In this document: positions 52,309-60,987 of the stretch, in pieces
Layout of the letters: each line of letters starts with the position of its first letter
Numbering within the stretch: position 1 is the first letter of the stretch
Origin: Spirochaeta africana DSM 8902
GTDB taxonomy: Bacteria > Spirochaetota > Spirochaetia > DSM-27196 > DSM-8902
Length of the DNA: 64,000 nt
Assembly (NCBI RefSeq): GCF_000242595.2
Contig: NC_017098.1
Span: 868,001 to 932,000, forward strand
Reading direction: 5' to 3'
The notes under the pieces: model-generated
What the model was told of the DNA's origin: nothing
Seen by the model: only the letters and a program-made list of their open reading frames with translations
The model's database searches: none
Translations under genes and position numbers: made by a program

Positions 52309-54008
52309 GGTCGATCCCCCATCAGGTTTTGAATCGGCAGGCTGCCGCCGGCTTCGGTCGATCCGGTCAGGATCGAAAAACCGGCACGTACCGAGTCGTC
52401 GAACCAGCCGTACACCGCAACCCCGCTATGCACCCAGGGCTTGTCCAGCAGATAGATCGGCGACAGCAGGGAAAACACGATCACCGCATCCTGATATTCC
52501 TCAATCTCTGCCAGTACCTGGGCAGAGTTCAGATCCCCCAGCGCAAAGATGATCCGGTCGTAGTGAGGGGCAAGCTCTCGCATGCGTTCCCGGTCGCGGG
52601 CGCTGCTGAAGTAGAAATAGCGAGTCTGGAAGCGGAACTCCTCTGCGTTGGGAAAGAACTCGCGGCCGATACGGAAAAAGGCGGCATTATGTCCCGCCAG
52701 CAGTACACGCTCCGAGCCGTCCAGCGGCAGCAGCCGATCACCCAGCAGTGTGGTACCCCGGGCAGCCTGTTCCTGGAAGAATTTCCGTGTCTCCGGAGAC
52801 GGCATAGAGGTATGTAGCTCGGTGTACTCTGGTATCAGCGGCACGCGGGTCTCGGGATCATGCAGATAAGTCAACTTGACCCGCAGGATGCGCCGTACTG
52901 CATCGTCAAGGATCGATTGAAACTCCGGATCCTGACGATAGGTGTTGAGCAGGGTGTGCCAGATGCGGCCATTAAAGTCCGGCGTGCGGGACAGCATGAC
53001 CATGTCGTTCCCCGAGCGGATGGCGCGTACCACCAGGTCAGCAATATCCTCGCCGTACTGGTGGCCGTAATCCACAGCACCGTACATGTACAAATCATCA
53101 GTAATGATTATGCCATCAAAACCGAGTTCCTCTCGCAGCAACTGGCGATTAAAGAAAGCGGAGAACGAGGCCGGGGTATCATCCCCGGTAATTGCCGGGA
53201 AACTCAGATGGCCGCTCAGCAATGCCGGAATCCCCTCGTTGATCAGCATACGAAACGGCAGCAGGTCGCGCTCCCACAGCTCCTCCATCGGGATATCGAT
53301 CGACGGCAGCATCAGGTGCGAGTCGCCGGCAACCCCCCCGTGTCCAGGGTAATGTTTACCGGTGGCGATAACCTGCTGATCACGATGCCCATGGTAGAAG
53401 GCGGTGCCCAGCAGGCCGGTCTGCACGGGATCATCACTGAATGCACGCGGGCCGATTACATGGGCCTCGGGATGGGTATAGACATCAACGGTGGGAGCAA
53501 GGTTCATGTTTACCCCCATCAGGCGTAGCTCGTGTGCTATATGGTAGCCGGACTGGTAGGCATCGTAGGCCAGTCCGCTGGCCCCGATCGCCATGTTGCC
53601 GGGGGTTATCGAGGTCAGATCCTTGATATGGCGCACCCAGCCGCCTTCCTGATCGGTCGAGGTAATCAATGGAATGCCGACTCCCTGCTCCAGTGCAGCT
53701 GCCTGCATCTGGCCAATCGAGCGGGCCAGCGCAGGTACGTCGTTGCCGTTCCAGCCAAAGATCTTGATAGAACCGACATTGCGCTCGCGTATCCAGCGCA
53801 TCAACTCGTCGCTGGGATCTACGGTTGGCCAGCCGATCATCAATACCTGTGCGGCGCGCTCGTAATCGCTCATTTGTGACAGCAGCTGTTCTACATGCTC
53901 GTCGATATCGGCAAAATCATCACCAAATACTGGTGCCTCTGCGGACAGCAGGCAGGGCAGCAAGGCAAAGAGCAGAATACAGCTTGGCAGGATACAATGC
54001 GGTTTCAT
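52305..54008 (-). CDS. nagZ: Glycoside hydrolase family 3, beta-N-acetylhexosaminidase-like
   Basis: About 567 residues from the ATG at 54008, with a signal peptide (MKPHCILPSCILLFALLPCLLS). The GH3 motifs KHYPGHGGVAGDSH and DGIIITDDLYMYGAV (nucleophile Asp) are typical of NagZ-type enzymes, in which the His/Asp of the KH(F/Y)PGHG-DSH loop acts as acid/base. A C-terminal domain of about 180 residues follows, longer than the single-domain NagZ of enterobacteria. It probably turns over peptidoglycan in the periplasm. GGGGGATC precedes the start. Confidence 0.88.
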   Translation of the reverse strand: MKPHCILPSCILLFALLPCLLSAEAPVFGDDFADIDEHVEQLLSQMSDYERAAQVLMIGWPTVDPSDELMRWIRERNVGSIKIFGWNGNDVPALARSIGQMQAAALEQGVGIPLITSTDQEGGWVRHIKDLTSITPGNMAIGASGLAYDAYQSGYHIAHELRLMGVNMNLAPTVDVYTHPEAHVIGPRAFSDDPVQTGLLGTAFYHGHRDQQVIATGKHYPGHGGVAGDSHLMLPSIDIPMEELWERDLLPFRMLINEGIPALLSGHLSFPAITGDDTPASFSAFFNRQLLREELGFDGIIITDDLYMYGAVDYGHQYGEDIADLVVRAIRSGNDMVMLSRTPDFNGRIWHTLLNTYRQDPEFQSILDDAVRRILRVKLTYLHDPETRVPLIPEYTELHTSMPSPETRKFFQEQAARGTTLLGDRLLPLDGSERVLLAGHNAAFFRIGREFFPNAEEFRFQTRYFYFSSARDRERMRELAPHYDRIIFALGDLNSAQVLAEIEEYQDAVIVFSLLSPIYLLDKPWVHSGVAVYGWFDDSVRAGFSILTGSTEAGGSLPIQNLMGDRP

Positions 54009-54018
54009 GTGATCCCCC

Positions 54019-54047
54019 ACTATACCTCAGGCAGGGTTGCCGGACAA
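54019..54047 (-). promoter_or_regulatory. Promoter of the nagZ-GNAT-glgA operon
   Basis: Minus-strand TTGTCC (54047-54042), 17-bp spacer, TATAGT (54024-54019). The ATG follows ten bases later with a G-rich stretch between. Confidence 0.6.
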
Positions 54048-54175
54048 GAGATTGCGGCGGGAATGGGGGTTCGTGTTGGCGGTTGCTCCACCGACTGAGC
54101 CTTACCGTGCGAATTTCGCGGTGAGTACTATCAGGATTCACCGGAATCTGCCGATATACAGGGAAAGGAGTATGC

Positions 54176-54676
54176 ATGCAGGTGAAAAACGCAACAACAG
54201 ATTTTCAGAACAGTCTGCAGCAGCAGGTTCAGCTGCTGGAGAGTCTGGCCGGGTGTGAGCACAGAATGCAGCAGGCGGTAATGCGCAAAAACTGGCACGA
54301 GCTGGATGAATCGCTGCATCAGCTCCAGACAATCAGCGAGGAGATACATCGCTGCGAGCAGGATCGTGAACAAAGCTTTGCCTCTCTCTGCAGGCAGCTG
54401 AATCTGCCCGAGTCCAGTCGTTTTGCACAGGTTGTCGGGCATCTGCCGGATGAAAACCGGCGCGAGATTACCTCGCTGTACCGGCGTCTCAAGATAGCGG
54501 TGCTGCGGGTACAGACCATCACCAGTGGTGTTGATGCCTATATCAACACAACCGTAGAAACAATGAACCAGATTGTAGAAGAGGTTTTCCCCGGAGCGCG
54601 AGGCTCGGTGTACAGCCGGGATGGCAGCGTGTATGGAAAACAGCCCCCGGCTATGGTGGTGAATCACCAGCTATAG
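54176..54676 (+). CDS. flgN: FlgN-like flagellar chaperone
   Basis: 166 residues, nearly all alpha-helical, with AAGGAG at 54165-54170. The layout (two long helices, Gln/Glu-rich, ending in VYSRDGSVYG) matches FlgN, the export chaperone of the hook-associated proteins FlgK and FlgL. These are encoded immediately downstream. Confidence 0.82.
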   Translation: MQVKNATTDFQNSLQQQVQLLESLAGCEHRMQQAVMRKNWHELDESLHQLQTISEEIHRCEQDREQSFASLCRQLNLPESSRFAQVVGHLPDENRREITSLYRRLKIAVLRVQTITSGVDAYINTTVETMNQIVEEVFPGARGSVYSRDGSVYGKQPPAMVVNHQL

Positions 54677-54690
54677 GGGCAGGAGGAACT

Positions 54691-56568
54691 ATGCAGTCAA
54701 CATTTTCCGGAATAGAGCTGGCCAAACGCAGTATTAATGCCCACCAGATCGGTTTACAGACGGTAGGCCACAACCTCAGCAACGCCTCGAGCGAGGGATA
54801 CAGCCGACAGCGGGTCGAGCTGCAGGCCTATCCCGCACTCGATCGACCAGGGCTGGCCCGTGCTGAACGACCGGGGCAGATTGGTCAGGGGGTAGAGGTT
54901 GCACGGGTCAGTCGCGTCCGGGACATGATTCTGGAGCGGCGGCTGGTGTCGCAGGCCAACGGCGAGGAATACTGGGACCAGCGGCAAAAGTATCTGCGCA
55001 TGGTGGAGCAGGTATATACCGAACCCGGGGATCTGTCGGTACGTAATCTCATGGACCGGTTCTGGGATTCATGGCAGGAACTCTCGATTCATCCGGATCA
55101 GATGGCGTCCCGACAGGCCGTGCTGCAGCGCGGCAGCGCTCTGATGGACGGTATCCAGAACCAGTATCAGGATCTGCATCGTATACAGGTAATGCTCGAG
55201 GATGAAATCAAGGGTGGTGTAGAGAGCGTCAATCAGCTGACACGGGATATCGCCGCTCTTAACGAAGAGATTGTGAAGGTCGAGGCGGTCGGGGACAACC
55301 CCAATGACCTCTACGATCGGCGCGATCTGCTGGTCGAGCGCCTGGGAACCAAGGTGGCGATTCAAACCGATCAGCGAAATCCCGACGAGTTTTCCATCTA
55401 TGTCGGGGGGCGGCACATTGTACAGGGATCGATCGCCAAACAGCTGGAAACACGGCCGAATCCCGACAATCAGGGGTTTTCCCGGGTGGTGTGGGCAGAT
55501 ACCGATGAGGATTTCGATCCACGTGGTGGCTCGCTGGCAGCTCATATGGAGCTGCGTGATCAGGATGTTCGCGGAGAGATCCAAAGACTTGATAACATGA
55601 CCATCAATTTTGTTGATCTGGTGAACGAGATCCACCGCGATGGATCCGGTCTGAATGAGCGCAGTGGCGTGGATTTCTTTGTTGAGCGACCAGCTATCAA
55701 CAACGTGTTGGGTAACCTGGACACCAATGGAGACGGGGCTTTTGACAGCAGCCATATCTTCCGTATCAAGGGTGCCAATCAGCTGGAACCCAAGGATCAG
55801 ATCGGAATTCAGGGAGAGATAACCCTGTCTGGCCCGGACGGCCCGGTAGCAGTGCAGTACAATCCTACTGATCGGGTTGAGGATGTAGTCCGGCGCATCA
55901 ACCGCTCCGGAGCCGAGGTGGTGGCCCGCTTGAATCGTAACAACGAACTGGAACTCAAGGGTACCCCGGCTGCAGATCCCGACAACCCGGATTTTGTTAT
56001 CCGGGACGTCCAGGACAGCGGTGAGTTTCTGGTTGGCTATGCCGGGATTCTCTCCGCCTCGGGGCTTGGTGGTGCTTACAGTCATGCCCAGCCGGATGCC
56101 GTGCTTGATCTGCAGGTTGGTGTAGAAAATGTCGCGGTTGCACCGCAGGCAAATCCATCTGGATGGATCCAGGTGAATCCGGAAATCGCCCGGGAGCCGG
56201 CGACCATAGCCGCCGGTTTTACCGTCGACGGTCGCCCGGCTGCGCCTGGTGACGGCAGTGTTGCTTCCGAGATAGCCAGTCTGCGCAACAACCCGGTAAT
56301 GGTAGGGCAGACTGCCACCTTTGACGACTACTTTGCCGACAGCGTAGCCGAGATTGGCCTGAAGGGTCAGGAGGCCGAGCAGGCCTGGCATACCGAACGA
56401 CAGATCATGAAGGATCTCCGGGATTTGCGCGAGTCAATCTCCGGGGTCAATATCGACGAAGAGCTGGCGGATATGATCAAATTCCAGCACGGCTACAATG
56501 CTGCAGCTCGCTACATGAGTACGGTAAACCAGATGCTGGATGTTCTGATCAACCGCTTGGGAGTGTAA
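54691..56568 (+). CDS. flgK: Flagellar hook-associated protein FlgK (HAP1)
   Basis: 625 residues. The N-terminal rod-type motif NAHQIGLQTVGHNLSNASSEGYSRQRVEL is clear, and the C-terminal heptad region (EELADMIKFQHGYNAAARYMSTVNQMLDVLINRLGV) is typical of flagellar axial proteins. The middle contains the variable surface domains. It forms the first hook-filament junction ring. Good Shine-Dalgarno AGGAGG upstream. Confidence 0.97.
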   Translation: MQSTFSGIELAKRSINAHQIGLQTVGHNLSNASSEGYSRQRVELQAYPALDRPGLARAERPGQIGQGVEVARVSRVRDMILERRLVSQANGEEYWDQRQKYLRMVEQVYTEPGDLSVRNLMDRFWDSWQELSIHPDQMASRQAVLQRGSALMDGIQNQYQDLHRIQVMLEDEIKGGVESVNQLTRDIAALNEEIVKVEAVGDNPNDLYDRRDLLVERLGTKVAIQTDQRNPDEFSIYVGGRHIVQGSIAKQLETRPNPDNQGFSRVVWADTDEDFDPRGGSLAAHMELRDQDVRGEIQRLDNMTINFVDLVNEIHRDGSGLNERSGVDFFVERPAINNVLGNLDTNGDGAFDSSHIFRIKGANQLEPKDQIGIQGEITLSGPDGPVAVQYNPTDRVEDVVRRINRSGAEVVARLNRNNELELKGTPAADPDNPDFVIRDVQDSGEFLVGYAGILSASGLGGAYSHAQPDAVLDLQVGVENVAVAPQANPSGWIQVNPEIAREPATIAAGFTVDGRPAAPGDGSVASEIASLRNNPVMVGQTATFDDYFADSVAEIGLKGQEAEQAWHTERQIMKDLRDLRESISGVNIDEELADMIKFQHGYNAAARYMSTVNQMLDVLINRLGV

Positions 56569-56574
56569 TGACCT

Positions 56575-57822
56575 ATGAACAGAGTTAGTTCGAATCTTGG
56601 TAACAATAACATGATCTTTCATATGCGCAACCGCGAGCTGGAGATGTCCAACAAGCAGAATCAGATGGCGTCGCAGCAGCGGATACAACAGCTGAGGGAT
56701 GATCCGGTAGCGGCGGCACACTCAACCCGACTGCAGTCCTATCAGACACGATTGCAGCGCTATGAGAAGAATTCCCATTCAGCACTGGATGCCCATCGCT
56801 ACACCGAGGGGCAGCTGCGGCACGGGGTAGAGGTGTTTCAACGGGTTCGCGAGCTGGCGGTGCAGGGTGCTCATGGGGTTTACAGTGAACAGGATCTGCA
56901 GCAGATGGCTGTTGAGGTCGATGAACTGCTGCGCGAGATGGTGGCTGTTGCCAATACGCGCGACGGCAAAGGCAAGGCGGTCTTTGGCGGGGCTCGCTCC
57001 GACAATCTGCCCTTTCAGACGGCGACCGGTAATGTCCCCGGTGCCGCCAAGGAGCTGATCACCGAGGTGCGATATACCGGTGACATAATCCGCAATATGG
57101 CGGAGGTTGCCGAAGGTGTGCATATGCCGCTGAATTTTCCCGGCAACGAGGTGTTCTGGGCAGAGAACCAGCAGGTCTTCTCGACTGTAGATGCCGCGGA
57201 GTACCAGGTGCCGGCCAACTCGGTTATCAGTCTGCAGGGACAGGAGATCGAGCTGCAGGAAGGCGACTCGGTATACGCGGTGATGGCCAAGATCAACGAT
57301 GCCGGTGCCGGTCTGCGTGCACGTCTGGACCCGGTGCAGAACTCCATGGTGCTGGAGACAACCAGTCCGCAGCAGCTGTGGGTAGAAGACCGTAATGGCG
57401 GTACCGTACTGCAGGATCTGGGGATCGTCGGCAGTCCGGATGATCGTCCACCACACAATCTTTCGCCAACCGCTGAGGTATTTGGCGGCAGTGCATTCGA
57501 TATGGTGATCAATCTGCGCGACACCCTGCTCGAGGGGCGTTCCTTCGAGGTTGGAGGTGCCGGACTGCGCGGCATCGATGATGCCATGAACAGAATGCTG
57601 GGAGAACTCGGGCGCCTCGGGGCTCAGTCAACACGGCTGGAGATGGGGGCGGACAAGCTTTCGAACGACCGCCTGACGGTAGGAGAATGGAACTCTCGCA
57701 AGGTGGATCTGGATATGGCCGAGGCCATCACCGAGCTGAAACGGCTGGAGAGCACGCATCGCGCGGCGTTGTCAACCTCGGCGCGAATCATGCAGACAAC
57801 CCTGCTTGATTTTTTACGCTGA
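56575..57822 (+). CDS. flgL: Flagellar hook-associated protein FlgL (HAP3)
   Basis: 415 residues with the flagellin-like N- and C-terminal helices (MNRVSSNLGNNNMIFHMRNRELEM; ALSTSARIMQTTLLDFLR) and NTRDGKGKAVFGG, seen in FlgL. It forms the second junction ring between hook and filament. It is six bases after flgK. Confidence 0.96.
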   Translation: MNRVSSNLGNNNMIFHMRNRELEMSNKQNQMASQQRIQQLRDDPVAAAHSTRLQSYQTRLQRYEKNSHSALDAHRYTEGQLRHGVEVFQRVRELAVQGAHGVYSEQDLQQMAVEVDELLREMVAVANTRDGKGKAVFGGARSDNLPFQTATGNVPGAAKELITEVRYTGDIIRNMAEVAEGVHMPLNFPGNEVFWAENQQVFSTVDAAEYQVPANSVISLQGQEIELQEGDSVYAVMAKINDAGAGLRARLDPVQNSMVLETTSPQQLWVEDRNGGTVLQDLGIVGSPDDRPPHNLSPTAEVFGGSAFDMVINLRDTLLEGRSFEVGGAGLRGIDDAMNRMLGELGRLGAQSTRLEMGADKLSNDRLTVGEWNSRKVDLDMAEAITELKRLESTHRAALSTSARIMQTTLLDFLR

Positions 57823-57845
57823 TTCAGGAGAGATAGGGCACAGGT

Positions 57846-58289
57846 ATGAAAATAGTTTCCAAGGCATACGGCGAGATAGAGGTGGATGAGCGGCAATGCA
57901 TTGCTTTTCCCAATGGCCTGCCGGGGTTTGAGCGGCTGAACGAATTCGTGTTGATGGATGCTCACCAGCAGCCGTTTTACTGGCTGCAGAGCACAGAGCT
58001 GGTCGAGGTAGCCTTTGTAATGATTGACCCGCACATCTTCCGGCCTGATTACGCGGTCGATCCCGCTCCTGAGGATCTGGAGGATCTGGGGTTTCAGGAT
58101 GGGGATGAGCTGCTCGTGTTCGCTATTCTGACCATTCCCGAAGAACAGCGCCGCATGACCGCAAACCTGCAGGGCCCGATACTCATCAATAAACGCAATC
58201 GGGTGGCCAAGCAGATCATCCACACCGACCAGCGCTGGCAGGTGCGCCACAACATCTTTGAGGAGCTGGCAAGGACGCGCGCATGTTAG
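57846..58289 (+). CDS. fliW: Flagellar assembly factor FliW
   Basis: 147 residues with [28 protein letters not shown]-like [13 protein letters not shown] and [19 protein letters not shown], characteristic of FliW. It binds CsrA, and flagellin competes for it. The next gene is csrA and starts inside the fliW stop region (7-base overlap), the usual arrangement in flagellated bacteria with this switch. Confidence 0.96.
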   Translation: MKIVSKAYGEIEVDERQCIAFPNGLPGFERLNEFVLMDAHQQPFYWLQSTELVEVAFVMIDPHIFRPDYAVDPAPEDLEDLGFQDGDELLVFAILTIPEEQRRMTANLQGPILINKRNRVAKQIIHTDQRWQVRHNIFEELARTRAC

Positions 58290-58525
58290 TACTGGCACGG
58301 AAAAAAAACGAGCGAATTCTTATTGGCGACCAGATCGAGATCTCGGTGATTGAGGTAAAGGGTGATCAGGTAAAACTGGGCATCAAGGCGCCACGGAATG
58401 TGTCTGTCTATCGCCACGAGGTCTACGAAGCTATCCAGCAGGAAAACCGGGAGGCAGCATCCCGATCGGCACCGAGCTTGCCGGACTTTGCCGCCTTTCA
58501 GCATTCAGAGACGGAGGAATCCTGA
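58283..58525 (+). CDS. csrA: Carbon storage regulator CsrA
   Basis: 80 residues with [43 protein letters not shown], the normal RNA-binding core. The C-terminal tail of 25 residues is Ser/Ala-rich and slightly longer than in the enterobacterial protein. CsrA blocks translation of target mRNAs, often flagellin, at GGA sites and is itself titrated by FliW. Confidence 0.97.
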   Translation: MLVLARKKNERILIGDQIEISVIEVKGDQVKLGIKAPRNVSVYRHEVYEAIQQENREAASRSAPSLPDFAAFQHSETEES

Positions 58526-58532
58526 TCAGACG

Positions 58533-58580
58533 CGCTCCCGTCGCCGCTCTCGTCGTCGCTCCCGTCGCCGCTTCCGTCGT
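58533..58580. repeat. Four tandem 12-bp repeats after csrA
   Basis: Units CGCTCCCGTCGC, CGCTCTCGTCGT, CGCTCCCGTCGC, CGCTTCCGTCGT follow the csrA stop and end 33 bases before the convergent tsaB stop. The intergenic stretch 58526-58613 holds nothing else. On the minus strand three of the four units contain GGA. Confidence 0.75.
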
Positions 58581-58613
58581 CGGCCGGGCATCCTGCCTGG
58601 GGCTCCTGGCAGC

Positions 58614-59297
58614 CTAACGACCCTCTTCTGCCTGGCTCAGGCGGTAGTATGCTGGTCCCTGTTCCGGTGCATCAAACTCACCTTTAACGTATGCCTGCCG
58701 GGCAAGCTCAACCAGACCGTGACCGCAGCCGTGCGGCCAGGCGGCAGCCAGCTCCGGTGCCGGCAGAAAGTCGCGCAGCAGCTCGGCATGGGGTCCGATA
58801 GCGGTGGTTTCGCAGAGTGTGGTGCGGCTGCTGTCCAGCAGCGCGAAAACCTCCTCCCGCGAGGCATCCTGAACCGCCCCGGCGGCTCTGCCGTCAGCGT
58901 CATACAGCTGCACGAAGAAGCGCTGTTTGCGACCGTCTATGCATGGCAGAATGTATCCGCGCTCAGAGTCGTGATGCTGCAGCTGGTAGGCAGCGGCGAT
59001 TGCGGCCAGGGTGGGCACGGAAATCAGTCTGGGACCATCATCGCCGGCGCATAGCCCCTTGCAGAATGATGCCCCGATGCGCAAACCGGTAAATGAACCG
59101 GGGCCGCTGGCATAGCAGACGGCATCGATCCGTGACAACGGACGATGCTGCAACAGCTCATTGGCGGCGACGGCTATCTGTTCAGCATGCCGCAGCCCGG
59201 TGCGGTGCTCCACCTCCCAGGTTCCCTCGGTACAGGAAAGTACCGCGTGAAAAACCTCGGTGCTGGTATCGAAGGCCAGAACGGCTGGAGAACTCAT
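58614..59297 (-). CDS. tsaB: tRNA threonylcarbamoyladenosine synthesis protein TsaB
   Basis: 227 residues of the ASKHA-fold TsaB family: AVLAFDTSTEVFHAVL, LRHAEQIA, YASGPGSFTGLRIG and LPCIDGRKQRFFVQLYD. It is the scaffold partner of TsaD in making t6A37 on tRNAs. The start overlaps the tsaE stop (ATGA), as expected of partners in one complex. Confidence 0.94.
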   Translation of the reverse strand: MSSPAVLAFDTSTEVFHAVLSCTEGTWEVEHRTGLRHAEQIAVAANELLQHRPLSRIDAVCYASGPGSFTGLRIGASFCKGLCAGDDGPRLISVPTLAAIAAAYQLQHHDSERGYILPCIDGRKQRFFVQLYDADGRAAGAVQDASREEVFALLDSSRTTLCETTAIGPHAELLRDFLPAPELAAAWPHGCGHGLVELARQAYVKGEFDAPEQGPAYYRLSQAEEGR

Positions 59298-59740
59298 CCG
59301 CGGTGCTCCTTCAGGACCGGTATCTCCGGGGTTACCTGTATGCTGCGCTGTTCAGGTTGAGCACCCGGCAGCAGCTGCAGTTCGTAGGCAGGGCCAAAAC
59401 TGTCGGCGGGCACCCTGTCAGCCCATTCTATGCACAGGATAATCCCGGGATTTCCGATAAATTCCAGCACGCCAAGCTCCTCCAGCTCATCCGGATCCTG
59501 TATCCGGTAGAGATCCATATGTACCAGGGCCGGGGTGCCGGGGTATTCCTGGATAAGGGTGTAGGTAGGGCTGGTGATGGGCTCCTGAATGCCCATGCCC
59601 CGGGCAATGCCGCGTGCCAGCACGGTTTTTCCCATCCCCAGACCGCCGGTCAGGCGCAAAACGGTGCCCCCGGGGGCCCAGCTGCCAATGCGGCGGCCAA
59701 TCTCTTCAGTTGTGGCAAAGGAATCGGTAATTATCTGCAT
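59294..59740 (-). CDS. tsaE: tRNA threonylcarbamoyladenosine synthesis ATPase TsaE
   Basis: 148 residues with Walker A TGGLGMGKT, the ITSPTYTLIQEY motif, LVHMDLYRI and ILCIEWADRVP, all typical of TsaE. It powers the TsaBDE complex. It overlaps both neighbours. Confidence 0.94.
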   Translation of the reverse strand: MQIITDSFATTEEIGRRIGSWAPGGTVLRLTGGLGMGKTVLARGIARGMGIQEPITSPTYTLIQEYPGTPALVHMDLYRIQDPDELEELGVLEFIGNPGIILCIEWADRVPADSFGPAYELQLLPGAQPEQRSIQVTPEIPVLKEHRG

Positions 59741-60003
59741 CAGCCCAGCTTGCCGTTGCGATCCAGTTCCGCAATTGCCTGTTTCAGCATCTGTTTGGCC
59801 GGGAGCAGGGGGTAGTCGATAGGATCGAGATAGTCGATTTGCACAGACGATCCACCCATCGGGGAGTGCTCGATGGTGAATTTTATGCTGCGTTCTTCCG
59901 GCCGGCGTCCCAGGTATTCAAGAACCGCCTTGGCCTGGAATATTCGCCGATAATGGATATGCGAGTTTAAGTGATGTACGTCTTTCAGTTCGATCAGATT
60001 CAT
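59740..60003 (-). CDS. Conserved small protein of unknown function
   Basis: 87 residues, mixed alpha/beta: FQAKAVLEYLGRRPEERSIKFTIEHSPMGGSSVQIDYLDPIDYPLLPAKQMLKQAI-type content, without membrane segment. The start overlaps the PilZ stop (ATGA) and the stop overlaps tsaE, so it is translationally coupled in the flaG-fliD-PilZ-tsaEB run. The family is not recognised. Confidence 0.7.
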   Translation of the reverse strand: MNLIELKDVHHLNSHIHYRRIFQAKAVLEYLGRRPEERSIKFTIEHSPMGGSSVQIDYLDPIDYPLLPAKQMLKQAIAELDRNGKLG

Positions 60004-60986
60004 GCCCTGCTTGTCCTGCCTTCCCGATATTCCCCGAATCCTAATACGAAAGCATCGATCGTGTTAAGATGGTGTCTGGAGAGGCGGGTGAACTGGACAT
60101 GCATGCGACTGCCGCCAATACGGGATGGCCGCACGCCGACAACCTTGCCATAGACCTGGATGTGCTCGCCGGTGGGGGTGTCGAACTCGGCCTTCAGCAG
60201 GGTGTCCTGCTTCAGTGGCGCACGGCAGCGGATACAGCAGCCGCCAGCCGAAACATCCTCGATCTTGCCGATGTAGCGGCGGTGGTCCAGTACCCTGGCC
60301 TTTTTTTGTGGTTCCTTTTTGCCGGGAATTGCCAGCTGTTCAATGATAATCGGGTAGTAATACGCCGGCTTGTCGTAGTAGCGACGCGGGGCCTTGCGCT
60401 TGCTTACCATGCGCAGGCTGTTGGAGTGATTCAGGAACATGGTCGCAATCCCGCGAACGGTGTTGTAGCCGACCACAGTGCTGGCGAACTGATACAGTCG
60501 CCCCTCGTCCCCGATAGCCTGGAGGTAAATCTTGCTGCCTTTGCGAAGCCTGATCTGGTGTCCCTGCCGATCGCGCGGGATCTTGACCCCAAAGGCCGAG
60601 TCGGTGTTGGCGGTTATAATGCTCTGGGCGACCAGTCCTTTCTCGATGCGCAGGCGAACGGCCATGCCGGTGCCAAACTCCCTGCTACTGGTGTAGCCCA
60701 CTACGCTGTCGTTATGGGCGGCCTGCAGCTTGCGAACTGCCTCGTAGATGTGGTGCATGTACGACTCTGCAGTGGGATTTTCCTTGCTGTTGCGGCGGAT
60801 CCGCACATGCATTCGTTCGGCATGGGTCATCAGGAAGTCCAGATCGTTTAACAGACGCTCGGGAAGGGGGAGCTGGTAGCGCTCTGCAAGGAACAGCAGT
60901 GCATCGGCCTCGTTGTCGTTCAGCTTCCGGTGATGCGCCTCACGGCGGAATCGCATCCGTGCAAACACCCCGATTTTTCGTGCCAT
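60000..60986 (-). CDS. PilZ-domain protein
   Basis: 328 residues. A Helix-rich N-terminus (1-95) is followed by a beta domain (about 100-190, VGYTSSREFGTGMAVRLRIE) and a C-terminal PilZ domain (about 200-325) with KRKAPRRYYDKPAYYYP (candidate arginines), GKIEDVSAGGCCIR (the D/NxSxxG motif) and HVQFTRLSRHHLNTI. PilZ proteins bind cyclic di-GMP and often slow or steer flagellar motors. Position after fliD suggests a role in motility; the ligand is inferred from the motifs. Confidence 0.8.
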   Translation of the reverse strand: MARKIGVFARMRFRREAHHRKLNDNEADALLFLAERYQLPLPERLLNDLDFLMTHAERMHVRIRRNSKENPTAESYMHHIYEAVRKLQAAHNDSVVGYTSSREFGTGMAVRLRIEKGLVAQSIITANTDSAFGVKIPRDRQGHQIRLRKGSKIYLQAIGDEGRLYQFASTVVGYNTVRGIATMFLNHSNSLRMVSKRKAPRRYYDKPAYYYPIIIEQLAIPGKKEPQKKARVLDHRRYIGKIEDVSAGGCCIRCRAPLKQDTLLKAEFDTPTGEHIQVYGKVVGVRPSRIGGSRMHVQFTRLSRHHLNTIDAFVLGFGEYREGRTSRA

Positions 60987-60987
60987 A

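Noticed and set aside
54129-54157. Possible sigma-28 promoter (GCCGATAT) before flgN
   Set aside because: The -10-like element is good but no TAAA-type -35 box lies at the right distance.
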